64,000 bases of DNA from positions 25,388,082-25,452,081 of the forward strand of contig NC_067207.1 of NCBI RefSeq assembly GCF_026262505.1. The letters are read 5' to 3'. The position numbers and the translations under genes are program-made. The number at the start of each line of letters is the position of its first letter. Position 1 is the first letter of the stretch. Source of the stretch: Trichomonas vaginalis G3 (lineage: Eukaryota; Parabasalia; Trichomonadida; Trichomonadidae). This document shows positions 46,908-56,530 of the stretch, in pieces. A model generated the notes under the pieces. That model was not told where the DNA came from. It did no database searches and saw only the letters and a program-made list of their open reading frames with translations.

Positions 46908-49837
46908 TCATTGAACGCGGTACCATGCGAATACAGTCACAAATGGTGGCATATAATCTGCACCCGAGCCTGTTGGATTTGTTGTGAAAGTATGTGAATG
47001 ATTTCCTCCTGGTTCAGTTGGTCGAAAAGTCTTTTTTGCTGCATTGTTATAAGATGGAGATAAAACGTCATTGCCAGCTTCATACTCTGAGTTGTATAAT
47101 GGGTGGTCTCTTAATGAGTGGCTATGGTCGCCAGAAAAGTTTGTAGTTCCTGTATGAGTGTGCGGTGGAAGGTTTGCTTCAGTAATTTTCTTCGAACCTC
47201 CTGTTTGCTTTGAATATCTAGCACAGTATAAGAATTTATCTACAATCTGTTCCCACGTACCGAAACCCAGAACTGTTGCTGGATTTATTGAGTTCATTGA
47301 CGTATAAATAGAACCTATAGGATATAATGTTTGAAGTATTTCTGTCTTTAATGTTTGAAGCTCTGTTTTGTCAGCTTTCTTATCTAACATTGCTGGTAGT
47401 TCATATGCTTCAAAGTTTCTGGCATGATCTTCAATATTCCTGCAACTCTTATCTAAATTGTTAAGAGTATCTTTTACGCTTGTACTTGGATTTTCTAATG
47501 GTGCACTTGAACCAAGGTCAAAGTTCAATATTATGTCGTCTGCTCTAACAGTAGTGAAGGATTTATGTGTATGGTTCTTGTCAGCTTTACTGTCTAACAT
47601 TGCTGGTAGTTCATGGGTTTCAAAGTTTCTGGCATGACCTTCAATGTTCATACATTTACTATTTAAGGAGTTTAGTGTATCTTTTACGCTTGTACTTGGA
47701 TTTTCTAATGGTGCACTTGAACCAAGGTCAAAGTTCAATATTATGTCGTCTGCTCTAACAGTAGTGAAGGATTCATGTGTATGGTTCTTGTAGGCTTTAC
47801 TGTCTAATGTAGCTTGAAGTTCATTTATATCGGAGATGTTGTGTTTATGAGATTTCAAAACTTTGTTCATTGCTTCGAGTTCAACTTTGTCAGCTTTACT
47901 TTTAATAGCATCTTCAAACGTTATTTTTGCCTTAACTCTCAAAGTAAATCTTGGTTCAACTAATACACCGTTAACATTGAAAGTAGAGGCATAAATTTCA
48001 CCGGTATAACCAAATGCTTCTGGTGCTTTAGCTACATCATACTGTACAGTACAGCTTATGTCATACCCTTTAGCACGAATGTATTTATATCTTCTTTCAT
48101 TAACATTTTTTGTCTTCGCTTCATCACTTCGTGTTAAATATCCATGGTAGTCCGTTATAATCTGTTCGTCTGAAGTTATATAATGAACGTGGTTCTTGAC
48201 TTTATCACTCAGAGCTAAAAGCTCATTTTTGTCTGCTTTTTCGGCCAATTTCTCATTAACATCATTCACTTCTAATTCAACTCTTCCGCCAGAACTCTTA
48301 TTATCATTAATCTTTTTCATTAATTCCGTAATTACATCATAAAGACTATATTCTGTTTTCGGTTTTGTAAATAATGAGTCAAAATTTCTTTTCATCATTA
48401 CATCGCTGACATTAATGATATCAGCTATACCTTTTTCATTTATTCTCTTCATTAGTTCTGCAATAATGACGAATATATAATCTGTTAATTTATTCTCTTC
48501 ATCGAGGGTTATAGAATGTTTTGAAATTGAATCATTAACTCCTCTAAATAAATCAATAACTTCAGGATACACGTTTTTAATGTCTCGAATAACCCGACCA
48601 GTATCCTGTTGTTCATGTTCTTCGTTCCCGTCGTTACGTGGTTTTATATCTCTAACCATCATCAACGCATCCATACCCGGAGGGTTTGTTGCTATCTGTT
48701 CGAAAATCCGTCCGTTATGTACGGTATATCTAAATAATTTCTTTGTGTTTGTTAAAACATTTGAAACAAGTCTTTTAAAACCATCTACAAAATTTCCTGT
48801 TTCACCTAATGTTCTTGCAGCATTTACAAGCTCACCCAAAAACGTCCATATTGCATTTATTTCACTCTGTATAGTTGTCCATTCAGCGAAACTAACACCC
48901 GCATTCGCTAAGCTGAAAATGAAATTCAGTGGATCGAACTTAATTCCACCTTCTTTTTCAATTTCAACGAACTCACTAACATGAGATTTTAAATATTCTT
49001 TCGTTAAAATTGTTTTCCCTGATGTTATGTCATTAACGAAACTATCACCGTCAAAAGTTAACGAATTCAATTTCGTCGTTGATGCTTTTATTTCATACAC
49101 CGCTTTATCGATAGTTTTTGGCTCACCTTCTTTAGAAGCATATGAAACATTAATGAATGAATTATATGTATTCATGAATGAATTAAAATCAATGATTTTC
49201 ATTAATGACGCCTTTAATGATTCATTTACTGTCGAATCCCTTAAAGTAATTAATGAACTGTCATTTATGAAAGGTACACTGCAAACCGTCGAGTTTGGAT
49301 CAAATGCTATAGTTGGTGCAGGAATATTAATGATATAAGTCATTAAATCATTAAGTGACGTAAATAATGTTGTCGTTTTTGATTTAATTTCTTTAGCATC
49401 TGTTATATATGGTAATTTTATTTCTGTAGTTTCTGAATTAAAGATATTCGCTAAAATGTTTTGTAAACTTTTTGAACAGCTGTGTAAACCGTTGAATCCG
49501 GAACTCTTACGATTTCACCATCCTTAATAAAAGGCATTGTACATGGCGTAGTGCTTGGGTCAAATCTTTCGGATTATAATTCAACATATTTCTAACGCTT
49601 CATGAACAGACTTATATACTGTTGTGTCGTTCTTCATGACAACTTCACCATTTACAATGAATGGCATAGTGCATGGAGTTAAAATGGGTCAAACTTTTCA
49701 TAGTCCTTCCATGTTATGTATTTCTCGGTATTTCCATCACTGATAACAATATATTTGTCAGTAAGTGTGAGAGAGTATTGACCAAAATATAAACGTTTAG
49801 CTCTGTCAGCTTCATACGCATATGCAGCTATACTCAT
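46908..49837 (-). pseudogene. Phage-type tail-fibre / collar-domain protein, Polinton B
   Basis: Long fibrous protein. The N-terminal region (start MSIAAYAYEADRAKRLYFGQ near 49,837) contains several copies of an F-D-P-x-x-T-x-C-x-(M/V)-P-F-I module. The middle is coiled. Two long repeats (each with TTVRADDIILNFDLGSSAPL and SKADKNHTH) follow, and the C-terminal collar-type tip has YPIGSIYTSMNSINPATVLG, FGTWEQI, LPPHTHTGTTNFSGDHSHS and a final PPFVTVFAWYRVQ. HxH pairs of this kind bind metal in phage T4 gp12 and gp37 tips. Probably a receptor-binding fibre. The last 811 residues are open; the region as a whole looks broken. Confidence 0.85.
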
Positions 49838-49854
49838 ATTTTAATGAGAATAAA

Positions 49855-50622
49855 ATGTTGTTCTATTTGCAAAGTACAGACCCAAACGAATACGGGACAG
49901 TAAAACTACAAACAAACTTAGGTCTACAGAATGAGCCACTTGCATTCAGAATGGTTGACTTTAATACTATTGCTTCATTCGTTATAACTGATGAAACAGA
50001 TTTCATGGAGTTTGAAATAGATGGAAAGAAGCATGAAATAAGATTTCACAATAATGTAGAATATAAGATGGAAACATTAGCTGGAGTGTTAAATGCTCTC
50101 ATAAGTACTACAATAAACAAGGATAACGAAGAAAACTTAATGAATGTTAAACTTATTGCAGGAGTTTTGAAGTTCAGTTATGCGAAGGAGTTTAAGATAC
50201 CAAGAATGAGTCATAGAGTACAACTTCTTTTGGGTGCATACCATATGACATTTCCTTTGAAAAGTGTTGACAAAACGATTGAGATGAAATCTGTTCCATA
50301 CGTATGTTATGGTAATTGTTTGTACATTGAGTCTAAAATAGCTAATGTCACAGGTATTTCAGGAGTTAATAGTAAAGGTTCAGTAGAATATAAGTCTTTC
50401 TGTTATGCAGTCAATTCAATGTTCATTCCAAACGTTCCTGTCATAGCAACTCATTTAGGTAAATGGGTTCGCATTAGTCCTCATAATTTGAAAGACATGC
50501 AATTCAGACTTGTTGACTTTCAAGGAGAGCCTGTAGAACTGAAGGCACCAGTGCGAATGACTGTTGAAGTTGACTTTTTAGAAATATTAAATGCAACAGC
50601 TTACAAGAGAACTCAGAGCTAA
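49855..50622 (+). CDS. Penton-like capsid protein, Polinton B, 255 aa
   Basis: Starts MLFYLQSTDPNEYGTVKLQT. Beta-rich throughout; the C-terminal segment WVRISPHNLKDMQFRLVDFQ and GEPVELKAPVRMTVEVDFL is a pattern I associate with a conserved capsid component of Trichomonas Polintons and parallels the Polinton A gene at 11,570. Single jelly-roll penton is the best guess. It is divergent from the tail-fibre gene with only 17 bases between ATGs. A fibre gene beside a penton gene would be biologically sensible, since adenovirus fibres plug into pentons. Confidence 0.6.
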   Translation: MLFYLQSTDPNEYGTVKLQTNLGLQNEPLAFRMVDFNTIASFVITDETDFMEFEIDGKKHEIRFHNNVEYKMETLAGVLNALISTTINKDNEENLMNVKLIAGVLKFSYAKEFKIPRMSHRVQLLLGAYHMTFPLKSVDKTIEMKSVPYVCYGNCLYIESKIANVTGISGVNSKGSVEYKSFCYAVNSMFIPNVPVIATHLGKWVRISPHNLKDMQFRLVDFQGEPVELKAPVRMTVEVDFLEILNATAYKRTQS

Positions 50623-50833
50623 AAATATAAAGTATGAATGTTATGTATTAGGTCATGAACTTTGGTTGTTGCTGTTTGATGAAACAAATGAGTTAGTTAT
50701 GTCAGTCAAGAGAACAGAAAAATATTGTGTTAGTGAAAACTGCACCAAGTCAATAAGATTAGGTTTGCATTATGAAGATGAGTTCGATACTGTTGAAGAA
50801 GTTTTGGATAGATATTACAAATTGCTAACTTGA
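50591..50833 (+). CDS. Small unknown protein, 80 aa
   Basis: Starts MQQLTRELRAKNIKYECYVL and overlaps the end of the penton-like gene by 32 bases. Contains HELWLLLFDETNELVMSVKR and ends TVEEVLDRYYKLLT. A similar small gene lies beside the penton-like gene in Polinton A (12,377-12,606), so it is a conserved neighbour. It is followed by a mini-hairpin pair (GGCGCAAAGCGCC, GGGCTCAAAGAGCCC) at about 50,850-50,882. Function unknown. Confidence 0.5.
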   Translation: MQQLTRELRAKNIKYECYVLGHELWLLLFDETNELVMSVKRTEKYCVSENCTKSIRLGLHYEDEFDTVEEVLDRYYKLLT

Positions 50834-50892
50834 AATTTTTTTTGACTGACGGCGCAAAGCGCCAGATGGGCTCAAAGAGCCCTCCTGACTGC

Positions 50893-51508
50893 TTTAATTT
50901 ACTAAAACATATTTCAAACAAAGTTTATATTCTGTTGAAAGTTTTGTATATTCGTTCGAATATTTATACTTAAACTCAACTCCTGTAGTTCCTGGTGTTT
51001 CAATGATGCGGATGTTACCTATTTTCATGAATGGTGGCGTTTGACCACAGCATTCGATTTCAGGGTCGAGATAGTCAATGACACATTGCTTTCCTGTTAT
51101 TCGTGATATAATATTTCAAGGTCCTCCTTTGTTAGAATTATTTGGTTCTTACTTATAAGATTTGTCAAAAGCTTCTTATCGTCTTTGAGTAAAATTGTTT
51201 TGGTATAACTGAAGAAGGTAATGGTCTACGTTATCTGAAGGATTTGTTTGAACATTTGTGTAAGGGTTGTCGTTGGCTTCTCTTGAAAGAATTTGGTCCA
51301 GTGGTGGATACTCTAACTTAACATCTGATGTAGCGTTAGCGTTTGAAGCTGTGTTTAAATTCACCGACTTAAGTTCTGGTTCTTTTTCTTTCAAACACTC
51401 TGAACTATAGTTCTTTATGACAATATTGTTTGTCGTTCGTGAGTCAACATTTGATGTTGGTTCAATTGGAACATTAACGGCACCAGCTAAGATGGATTTG
51501 CTTCTCAT
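50893..51508 (-). pseudogene. Conserved CCG-motif protein, Polinton B (remnant)
   Basis: Starts MRSKSILAGAVNVPIEPTSN at 51,508, with an Asn/Ser-rich N-terminal part. The C-terminal part contains IECCGQTPPFMKIGNIRIIE and LCLKYVLVN, matching the Polinton A gene at 12,613-13,190. Because it is kept in two otherwise different elements it probably matters to the life cycle. Function unknown. Fossil part, broken. Confidence 0.5.
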
Positions 51509-51532
51509 TTCATATAGAATAAAACCTTTTAT

Positions 51533-51934
51533 ATGTATGAAATGAACAATATACTCGACAAGGGTTTGAATGTAAAGCTAACGAATGAAAATATTGTTGA
51601 ATTCACTGAGACAGGAGCTGTGTATAAAGATGTAGAACTACTGAACAAAAGAGCAAAGGGAAGAAGCAGGAACATGAACAAAGGGTGGAAGCCTATAAAA
51701 ATTTATGTCAATGATGGCTCAGGAGGTTCAAACATAAAGTATGCAGAAAGTTATAGAGTTTATGCTCTCAAAGGTGAAAAGCCTTCATTTAAGAACAGCT
51801 ATTCTAACGCATATCCTCAAAAGCTAACGGATGGGGAAGTGGATGATATGAATGACAGCAAAAATATTAACAGAAATGGCGACAGAGATGCATGGAATTT
51901 GTTTACCATCAGTCAATTGAAGGTTAAACTTTAA
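51533..51934 (+). CDS. Unknown protein, 130-133 aa
   Basis: Starts at 51,533 or, more likely, MNNILDKGLNVKLTNENIVE at 51,542. It has a basic part (NKRAKGRSRNMNKGWKPIKI) followed by a Gly/Ser/Tyr-rich beta-like part (YVNDGSGGSNIKYAESYRVY). No family recognised. It ends 10 bases inside the 3' end of the ATPase region, in convergent orientation. Confidence 0.5.
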   Translation: MYEMNNILDKGLNVKLTNENIVEFTETGAVYKDVELLNKRAKGRSRNMNKGWKPIKIYVNDGSGGSNIKYAESYRVYALKGEKPSFKNSYSNAYPQKLTDGEVDDMNDSKNINRNGDRDAWNLFTISQLKVKL

Positions 51935-52818
51935 AACAATGTTGGTCGTTCCCATGGAATATTTTGACTTTAATGGTATTAGTCATGATATGAATCTCAA
52001 GGTATGAACGAGGAGAGATGAGAGACTTATATGCTTCCCAAATTTCTTCAAAAGGTAATGTTATACCTGACTGTTTCCAAATGAGTTCAATGTCATAGCG
52101 TGAGAAACCTTGAAAGATAACGAAGTCAGTTATGAGACGTTTTATGTTTAAAGCTAAAAACCTCCATGTTTGCATAAGTATTGCTACAGTTAAGTGGTAA
52201 TGTCTGACTTTAGTAATGATGTTAGCTAATGGTGAGTCTGGTTTTGACACTAAACCTTTTCCGGCGAAGTCGTCACAAACTAATAAAGTGTTTGATGGAT
52301 ATTTTTTGAAGGGGTATTTTGAAAGTTTTGACAGAATGTAGTTTGTAAGTCGTTTCATATCGTAAACTCCTGAGTACTGACGTAAGTGGTGTTTGTTAAT
52401 AATTCTTTCCATCTCCTCAGAAGTCTTTTGCATTCCTGACTGTATAAATTCAACGATGGCATAATATTTCCTCTTACGTCGAATGTAACGTTGAAAGAAA
52501 TTCAATGAGTTCACTGTCTGGAACTTTAACGACAGAGGCTTGAACTTTTGACATAAATGTTTTCGCTGTTGAGTCCATAGAGTCTGAAGTTGCTGATATA
52601 ATGATTTGGTCATAATATGAGTCATTTCCTAAACGTTCTGTTATAAGAATATGACGAATGAGGTTAAATGTCTTACCTGAACCCATCTTTCCACAATAGA
52701 AATACACACCATTTGAACAGAACTCATAGTCCTTACTGAAAGGAAGAATAAGAGAAGAGTTAAGTTTGTCTGTAGTTTCATTCATGTCTTCATCTACGTC
52801 ATGTATTAAATGCTTCAT
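51924..52818 (-). pseudogene. Packaging ATPase (FtsK/HerA-A32 type), Polinton B
   Basis: Starts MKHLIHDVDEDMNETTDKLN. Walker A is FYCGKMGSGKTFNLIRHIL at about residues 43-61; a strand with DQIIISATSDSMDSTAKTFM follows. Walker B is TLLVCDDFAGKGL, then a sensor-like VAILMQTWRFLALNIKRLIT, and the C-terminus has IWEAYKSLISPRSYLEIHI. The whole architecture parallels the Polinton A ATPase at 8,475. Drives DNA packaging into capsids in related viruses. Fossil part with about one break. Confidence 0.88.
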
Positions 52819-52834
52819 TTTATCTCCATTAAAA

Positions 52835-53716
52835 ATGCAAGTCAGAAATATTCAGAACATAGCACCGAGTCTAACTGACAAGAGTATAAAGATATACTAT
52901 GAACATGTTATGATGAAACCTACCAAAATTCAAGAAAGTCAGTATACTTATGAATATCCAAGACACTGGGTAGAGTATGTAGGAGGTGAGAAAGCTATTG
53001 AAATCAGACAGGTTCGAAGTATTCCAGCAGGAAGAACAATATTATTGAAGAACTTTAATGTTTTGAGATATAATGATGAAACAAAGAAGCAAGATAGTTT
53101 CCCTGTTGCTGTGTATGTGAACTTAGATACAGGAGATGACATGAAAGTTTTTAATACAAAGCTTCAAACGGTAGTGAGAGAACAACTGACTGCGGAAGGG
53201 CATCCATTACCTTCAGAAGTTACCATAGCATATAATTTTGAAACAAACTCAATAGATTTTAAAGTCATCTCTGCAAAGAAGTCAGGTTTTACATTTAATG
53301 AAGCAGATGTATATTCGAATGAAAACTTCAAAGCTATTGCATGGTTAGATAATGACGATTGCTTTAAGAAAATATTTAAATACAGTGACTCAACGATGTC
53401 AATAGATGACCTTCGTGGAATGTTACCATCGACGTTTACAGTAGAAGGTTCAGCAGGATTGCTTACAAGATTGTCAATTGGTGGTATTTGGTCTCGTGAG
53501 AACATTGTTATAAAATCCAGTATAAGTGAATTTGCTGAAGAATCTATATTATGTCTTTCAAACTACATGTATTCGCCGCCGAAGCATTATAGTATAACAA
53601 ACTTTGTCAGTAAGTTTAACATAAGACTTGTCGAACCTTCTTCAATGAAAGATGTTGTGCTACCTAAAGATGGAAAGGATGGACTCATTATTGAGATGAT
53701 TTTAATTGCATATTAA
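52835..53716 (+). CDS. Minor-capsid-like protein 2, Polinton B, 293 aa
   Basis: Starts MQVRNIQNIAPSLTDKSIKI at 52,835, 16 bases from the divergent ATPase ATG. Early segment YEYPRHWVEYVGGEKAIEIR, middle beta-rich part, and late GGIWSRENIVIKSSISEFAE and PPKHYSITNFVSKFNIRLVE. It is a paralogue of the protein at 37,750 and perhaps of the remnant at 2,187-3,050. Probable virion protein. The start upstream at 52,766 is rejected because it reads back into the ATPase antisense. Appears whole. Confidence 0.6.
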   Translation: MQVRNIQNIAPSLTDKSIKIYYEHVMMKPTKIQESQYTYEYPRHWVEYVGGEKAIEIRQVRSIPAGRTILLKNFNVLRYNDETKKQDSFPVAVYVNLDTGDDMKVFNTKLQTVVREQLTAEGHPLPSEVTIAYNFETNSIDFKVISAKKSGFTFNEADVYSNENFKAIAWLDNDDCFKKIFKYSDSTMSIDDLRGMLPSTFTVEGSAGLLTRLSIGGIWSRENIVIKSSISEFAEESILCLSNYMYSPPKHYSITNFVSKFNIRLVEPSSMKDVVLPKDGKDGLIIEMILIAY

Positions 53717-53941
53717 ATGAGCTTGTTCTTAAAGGTCGTTCATGATGAAATAACTGTTGTAGAAGATGTTAGCAATTGTTCAGACATTTTGAAGCGAATA
53801 GATGAGATAAGAAAGAAGTTAGATAGACCGCAAAGCGGTGAGGGTGAAGCCCGTGAGAATGTTTATGTTTCATTGACTTTCTCCAGTAACGAGAACTTTT
53901 ATGAGATAATATTGAAGAGAGATGATTTTAATATGGGGTAA
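53717..53941 (+). CDS. Small unknown protein, 74 aa
   Basis: Starts immediately after the TAA of the previous gene (TATTAAATG). Contains DILKRIDEIRKKLDRPQSGE and a beta-like end (ENVYVSLTFSSNENFYEIIL). The codons for DRPQSGEG coincide with a mini-hairpin (ACCGCAAAGCGGT) at about 53,827-53,839. Its stop overlaps the next ATG (GGTAAATG). Function unknown. Confidence 0.5.
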   Translation: MSLFLKVVHDEITVVEDVSNCSDILKRIDEIRKKLDRPQSGEGEARENVYVSLTFSSNENFYEIILKRDDFNMG

Positions 53942-54469
53942 ATGGTAGCTTGGGCAGCTTTAGGCGCAATGGGAACAAAAGCATTAGCATTTGGAGCAAA
54001 AGCACTTGGAGCTTATGACGCAGTAAATAAAATGAGTGGAGGAAGGGTTTCAAAGACATTAGATGCAAATAAAGGAAAGATTGGAGGCTGGGTTGCAAAG
54101 AAGTTAAGATTAAATAAAATAGGGCTCATAAATAAAGCATCCAATTTGGTTGCGACTGAGTCAGAAAATGCTTTAGGAAAGGACGATGAGTTTGCAAAAC
54201 ACGTAAAAGACTTTAATGACCAGATGAAAGGTGAAGCAATGCATTTAAATAGAGTCGATGGAACTAAAGAAGATGTTTCTTCTCCACCAGTAGTTCTTCC
54301 GTATGGTCTCTATGGAATGTATGGAAACCCTTACGAAAGACCATTTGACCCATTGACTGGTGGAAGTAACTGGTATCATTACGGCCGAAGAAGAAAGACA
54401 GTCAAGTTGGAGACAGACGTGAAGAAAGCAACTAAAAAGAAACCAAGGAAGAGAGTTATAAAGCAATGA
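53942..54469 (+). CDS. Gly/Ala-rich amphipathic minor virion protein, 175 aa
   Basis: Starts MVAWAALGAMGTKALAFGAK, a long Ala/Gly-rich amphipathic N-terminus, then GRVSKTLDANKGKIGGWVAK. The middle has LNKIGLINKASNLVATESEN, and the C-terminus is Tyr/Gly-rich (YGLYGMYGNPYERPFDPLTG) followed by strongly basic ends (KKATKKKPRKRVIKQ). An amphipathic N-terminus with a basic tail recalls adenovirus pVI-like membrane-lytic proteins. Counterparts in style: 74-415 and 62,349. Ends at the inner edge of the right inverted repeat. Appears whole. Confidence 0.55.
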   Translation: MVAWAALGAMGTKALAFGAKALGAYDAVNKMSGGRVSKTLDANKGKIGGWVAKKLRLNKIGLINKASNLVATESENALGKDDEFAKHVKDFNDQMKGEAMHLNRVDGTKEDVSSPPVVLPYGLYGMYGNPYERPFDPLTGGSNWYHYGRRRKTVKLETDVKKATKKKPRKRVIKQ

Positions 54470-55101
54470 ATTCAACAGGGTAGAAATGAGGTTAGAAATC
54501 GGGTTAGATCTCACCACTTCACCTAAATTTATTTTTGTGCTATGTTTTCATACGTGTGAGGGTGGTGAGATCATTTATTTTTTATTTTATTTTTTAAAAT
54601 TATTTTTATTTTATTTGGATGTAATGACAGAACAAAAGCAACTCATACAAATCAAAACATATAACAAACATACATTTAAACATTTATTCTTCCTTCCTGA
54701 GCATAACATGTTCTTTCAAATACATCCGAGACCAGTTGACTTTTCATTGACTGTTTATAAAGATAGAAATAGTTATATCATTAAACCATACGATGACGAA
54801 GGTAAGTTATGTAAATTGTACGTTAAGAAGTTAGAGAAAGTTTATGGCTTCAAGTATGACTACAATAGGGTTAACACTGATGATGAAGATATTGAGGAAA
54901 ATTTATGAGAACATTAGTGAAGTTGTTAGTGAGAACGATAGTGAGGTGAAATTGTTGGCGGCTTTGTAAATATTTAAGGTTAAGTTAGTTTTTGCGTTCA
55001 TGTTGTAAAATATACGTTAACGGTTTTGTAAAGTGTCAAATTCACAAGTATTGGGTAAGGTGGAACGCAGTGCCACCATACCCAAGACTTGTATACTAAC
55101 T
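54452..55101 (-). repeat. Right terminal inverted repeat of Polinton B
   Basis: Inverse of 33,986-34,635; outer 500 bp virtually identical. It holds the right copy of the 94-aa gene and a palindromic module at about 54,478-54,535 that differs from the left copy. The element ends at 55,101 (ACTTGTATACTAACT). Confidence 0.92.
54624..54908 (+). CDS. Inverted-repeat protein, 94 aa (right copy)
   Basis: Identical in sequence to the left copy at 34,179-34,463 (MTEQKQLIQIKTYN start, acidic end DEEDIEENL-like). The HNH C-terminal-domain resemblance applies equally. It is the outermost gene of the element and is transcribed outward towards the host gene. Confidence 0.72.
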   Translation: MTEQKQLIQIKTYNKHTFKHLFFLPEHNMFFQIHPRPVDFSLTVYKDRNSYIIKPYDDEGKLCKLYVKKLEKVYGFKYDYNRVNTDDEDIEENL

Positions 55102-55500
55102 GCTGTTGAAATGGAAATTGCAGATTATCGTGATAGAGATAACAAGAACTATGGTGGCAACAAAGATTGCAATGGAAACAAGGACAGAAGAACTAAGACT
55201 GTTTCACCAAGAACACGCCCACAAGGAAGGCCAGGAGGAAACTGCGGCTCTTCATCATCAAATGGAAAGTCAAATTATTACTCAAAGAGACATGCATACA
55301 AAGTATACAAACTCTGCCTCTACATTGGTGTACCAATCTTAGGTGCTGTTGCTGTTATTGGTGTCATTGCAACTGTTATTGTTATTTGCAGAAAGCGTAA
55401 GAATAATGCTGATAACACAAAAGTTGATTCAATCGATCCAGATGACGAAGAAGTTAAAGTCGAATATAATGAAAGTGTTAATGATCAACTTCTTGTTTGA
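55102..55500 (+). pseudogene. 3' part of membrane-protein gene interrupted by Polinton B
   Basis: Begins with the right GCTGT duplication (55,102-55,106) and continues as VEMEIADYRDRDNKNYGGNK, a basic stalk, one transmembrane helix (LYIGVPILGAVAVIGVIATV), CRKRK and a tail ending NDQLLV, closely matching the gene at 30,248. The phase continues from the left half (33,216-33,985). No frame damage is seen besides the insertion, which separates the signal peptide and ectodomain from the membrane anchor. Confidence 0.9.
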
Positions 55501-55765
55501 ACTAAATAACAATCAGAATATTTTTAATATATTTTCCAAAAAAAAGGAAAATAAAAGAATCATTTTGAAATTTTAAAATTGATTTTTTAAAAAAGCAAGG
55601 AATTTGATTTCTAAAATTGTGTTTTATTGAATTTCTAATAATTCATAACAAAATTTAAAAAAAAATATTCAAGAAAGAAAAATAATGAAATCAAATTCAA
55701 TAATAAAAATGGATTATACATGTTTATGATAATAATAATAAGTAGTTATATTAAGTTAAATTAAA
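55501..55765. other. Short AT-rich intergenic region
   Basis: Homologous to 31,520-31,796. The stretch from about 55,693 is also the outer edge of the metacaspase inverted repeat. Confidence 0.7.
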
Positions 55766-56518
55766 TTAAACTAAGTTGAATATTGGAACGTTGAGTAGAG
55801 ATGGCGTTGTTGAAGCAACAGTTACAGTTTGTGCATACTTCCTGAGTGATGTTGCGAGGCGTTTCTTGCACTCCATTGCTGTCATGTTGGGTTCTTGCTC
55901 GAGAGCTTTCATCAGATTGTATGTGAACATTCCTTGTTCGACTCTATCTGCGACTGTCTGCTTTGCTGTCTGCTTGTCGTTTGCAGCAGATACGGAGACG
56001 AAGTTTGCTTGGATTCTGACGTTTCCGATGTTCTTGCTCTGGAGGTCCCAAACTGTTCCTGAGTGGCAGCAGTCTGAGATCAAGATTACTTTGTTTTCTG
56101 GGCACTTGTTTTCTGCGAGTGTCTGGAGGAGTTCATCATCAATGATATTTCCATCTACGAAGACGAGAGCCTCATCCTGACCATCATCTTCGTCACCGTT
56201 GAGATCTGCGACATTAGTTCCATGTCCGACGTAGAAGAGGGCGAGCTCTGTCTTTGTGTTCTGAAGGAAGAATGCGAGTTTCTCGAGGAATGGCTTCTTC
56301 TTAGAGTCTACTATGTAGTATACCTGGTATCCATATCTCTTAAGGCACTTCGCCATGTTGTATCCGTCGTTCATTGGACCGTCGCCAAGCGAGTATCTTG
56401 TTCCGATGTAGCAGTTGATTACGACGAATCCAACGCGCTGCAAGTTTGTTGGGAGCTTGCTTGTGCTGACGTTTGTGATGTCTGTTCCGTACTTCTTGAT
56501 GTTTGTCTTTGCACTCAT
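55766..56518 (-). CDS. Metacaspase (type I, no prodomain), 250 aa
   Basis: Clan CD cysteine peptidase that cleaves after Arg or Lys in known metacaspases. The catalytic His is in LFYVGHGTNVADLNGDEDDG and the catalytic Cys in VILISDCCHSGTVWDL, with conserved acidic calcium/substrate residues around DEALVFVDGNIIDDELL. There is no N-terminal proline-rich or zinc-finger prodomain, so the protein is essentially the p20/p10 core. The GC content is higher than that of neighbours, as in expressed trichomonad genes. It differs from the copy at 57,233 by one residue seen (NVRIQANF versus NVRIPANF). Confidence 0.93.
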   Translation of the reverse strand: MSAKTNIKKYGTDITNVSTSKLPTNLQRVGFVVINCYIGTRYSLGDGPMNDGYNMAKCLKRYGYQVYYIVDSKKKPFLEKLAFFLQNTKTELALFYVGHGTNVADLNGDEDDGQDEALVFVDGNIIDDELLQTLAENKCPENKVILISDCCHSGTVWDLQSKNIGNVRIQANFVSVSAANDKQTAKQTVADRVEQGMFTYNLMKALEQEPNMTAMECKKRLATSLRKYAQTVTVASTTPSLLNVPIFNLV

Positions 56519-56525
56519 CTAGGAA

Positions 56526-56530
56526 AATGA
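56526..56530 (-). promoter_or_regulatory. Initiator (TCATT) of left metacaspase
   Basis: Minus-strand TTTCATTTTCCTAGATG; TCATT begins 12 bases before the ATG. Confidence 0.6.

Larger units (their letters stand above)
33986..55101. mobile_element. Polinton/Maverick B, full length (21.1 kb)
   Basis: Complete element with about 650-bp terminal inverted repeats starting AGTTAGTATACAAGTC and a 5-bp GCTGT target duplication. It carries PolB, rve integrase, packaging ATPase, capsid-like genes, a tail-fibre-like gene, HNH and KilA-type genes. It sits in a host membrane-protein gene whose two halves remain open, and the inverted repeats are nearly identical, so the insertion is recent. It looks nearly whole, with roughly half a dozen broken genes. 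Confidence 0.95.

Noticed and set aside
55776-56530. Frames antisense to the metacaspase genes (134 and 102 aa)
   Set aside because: Mirror-image shadows of conserved coding sequence; they occur in both arms only because the arms are identical.
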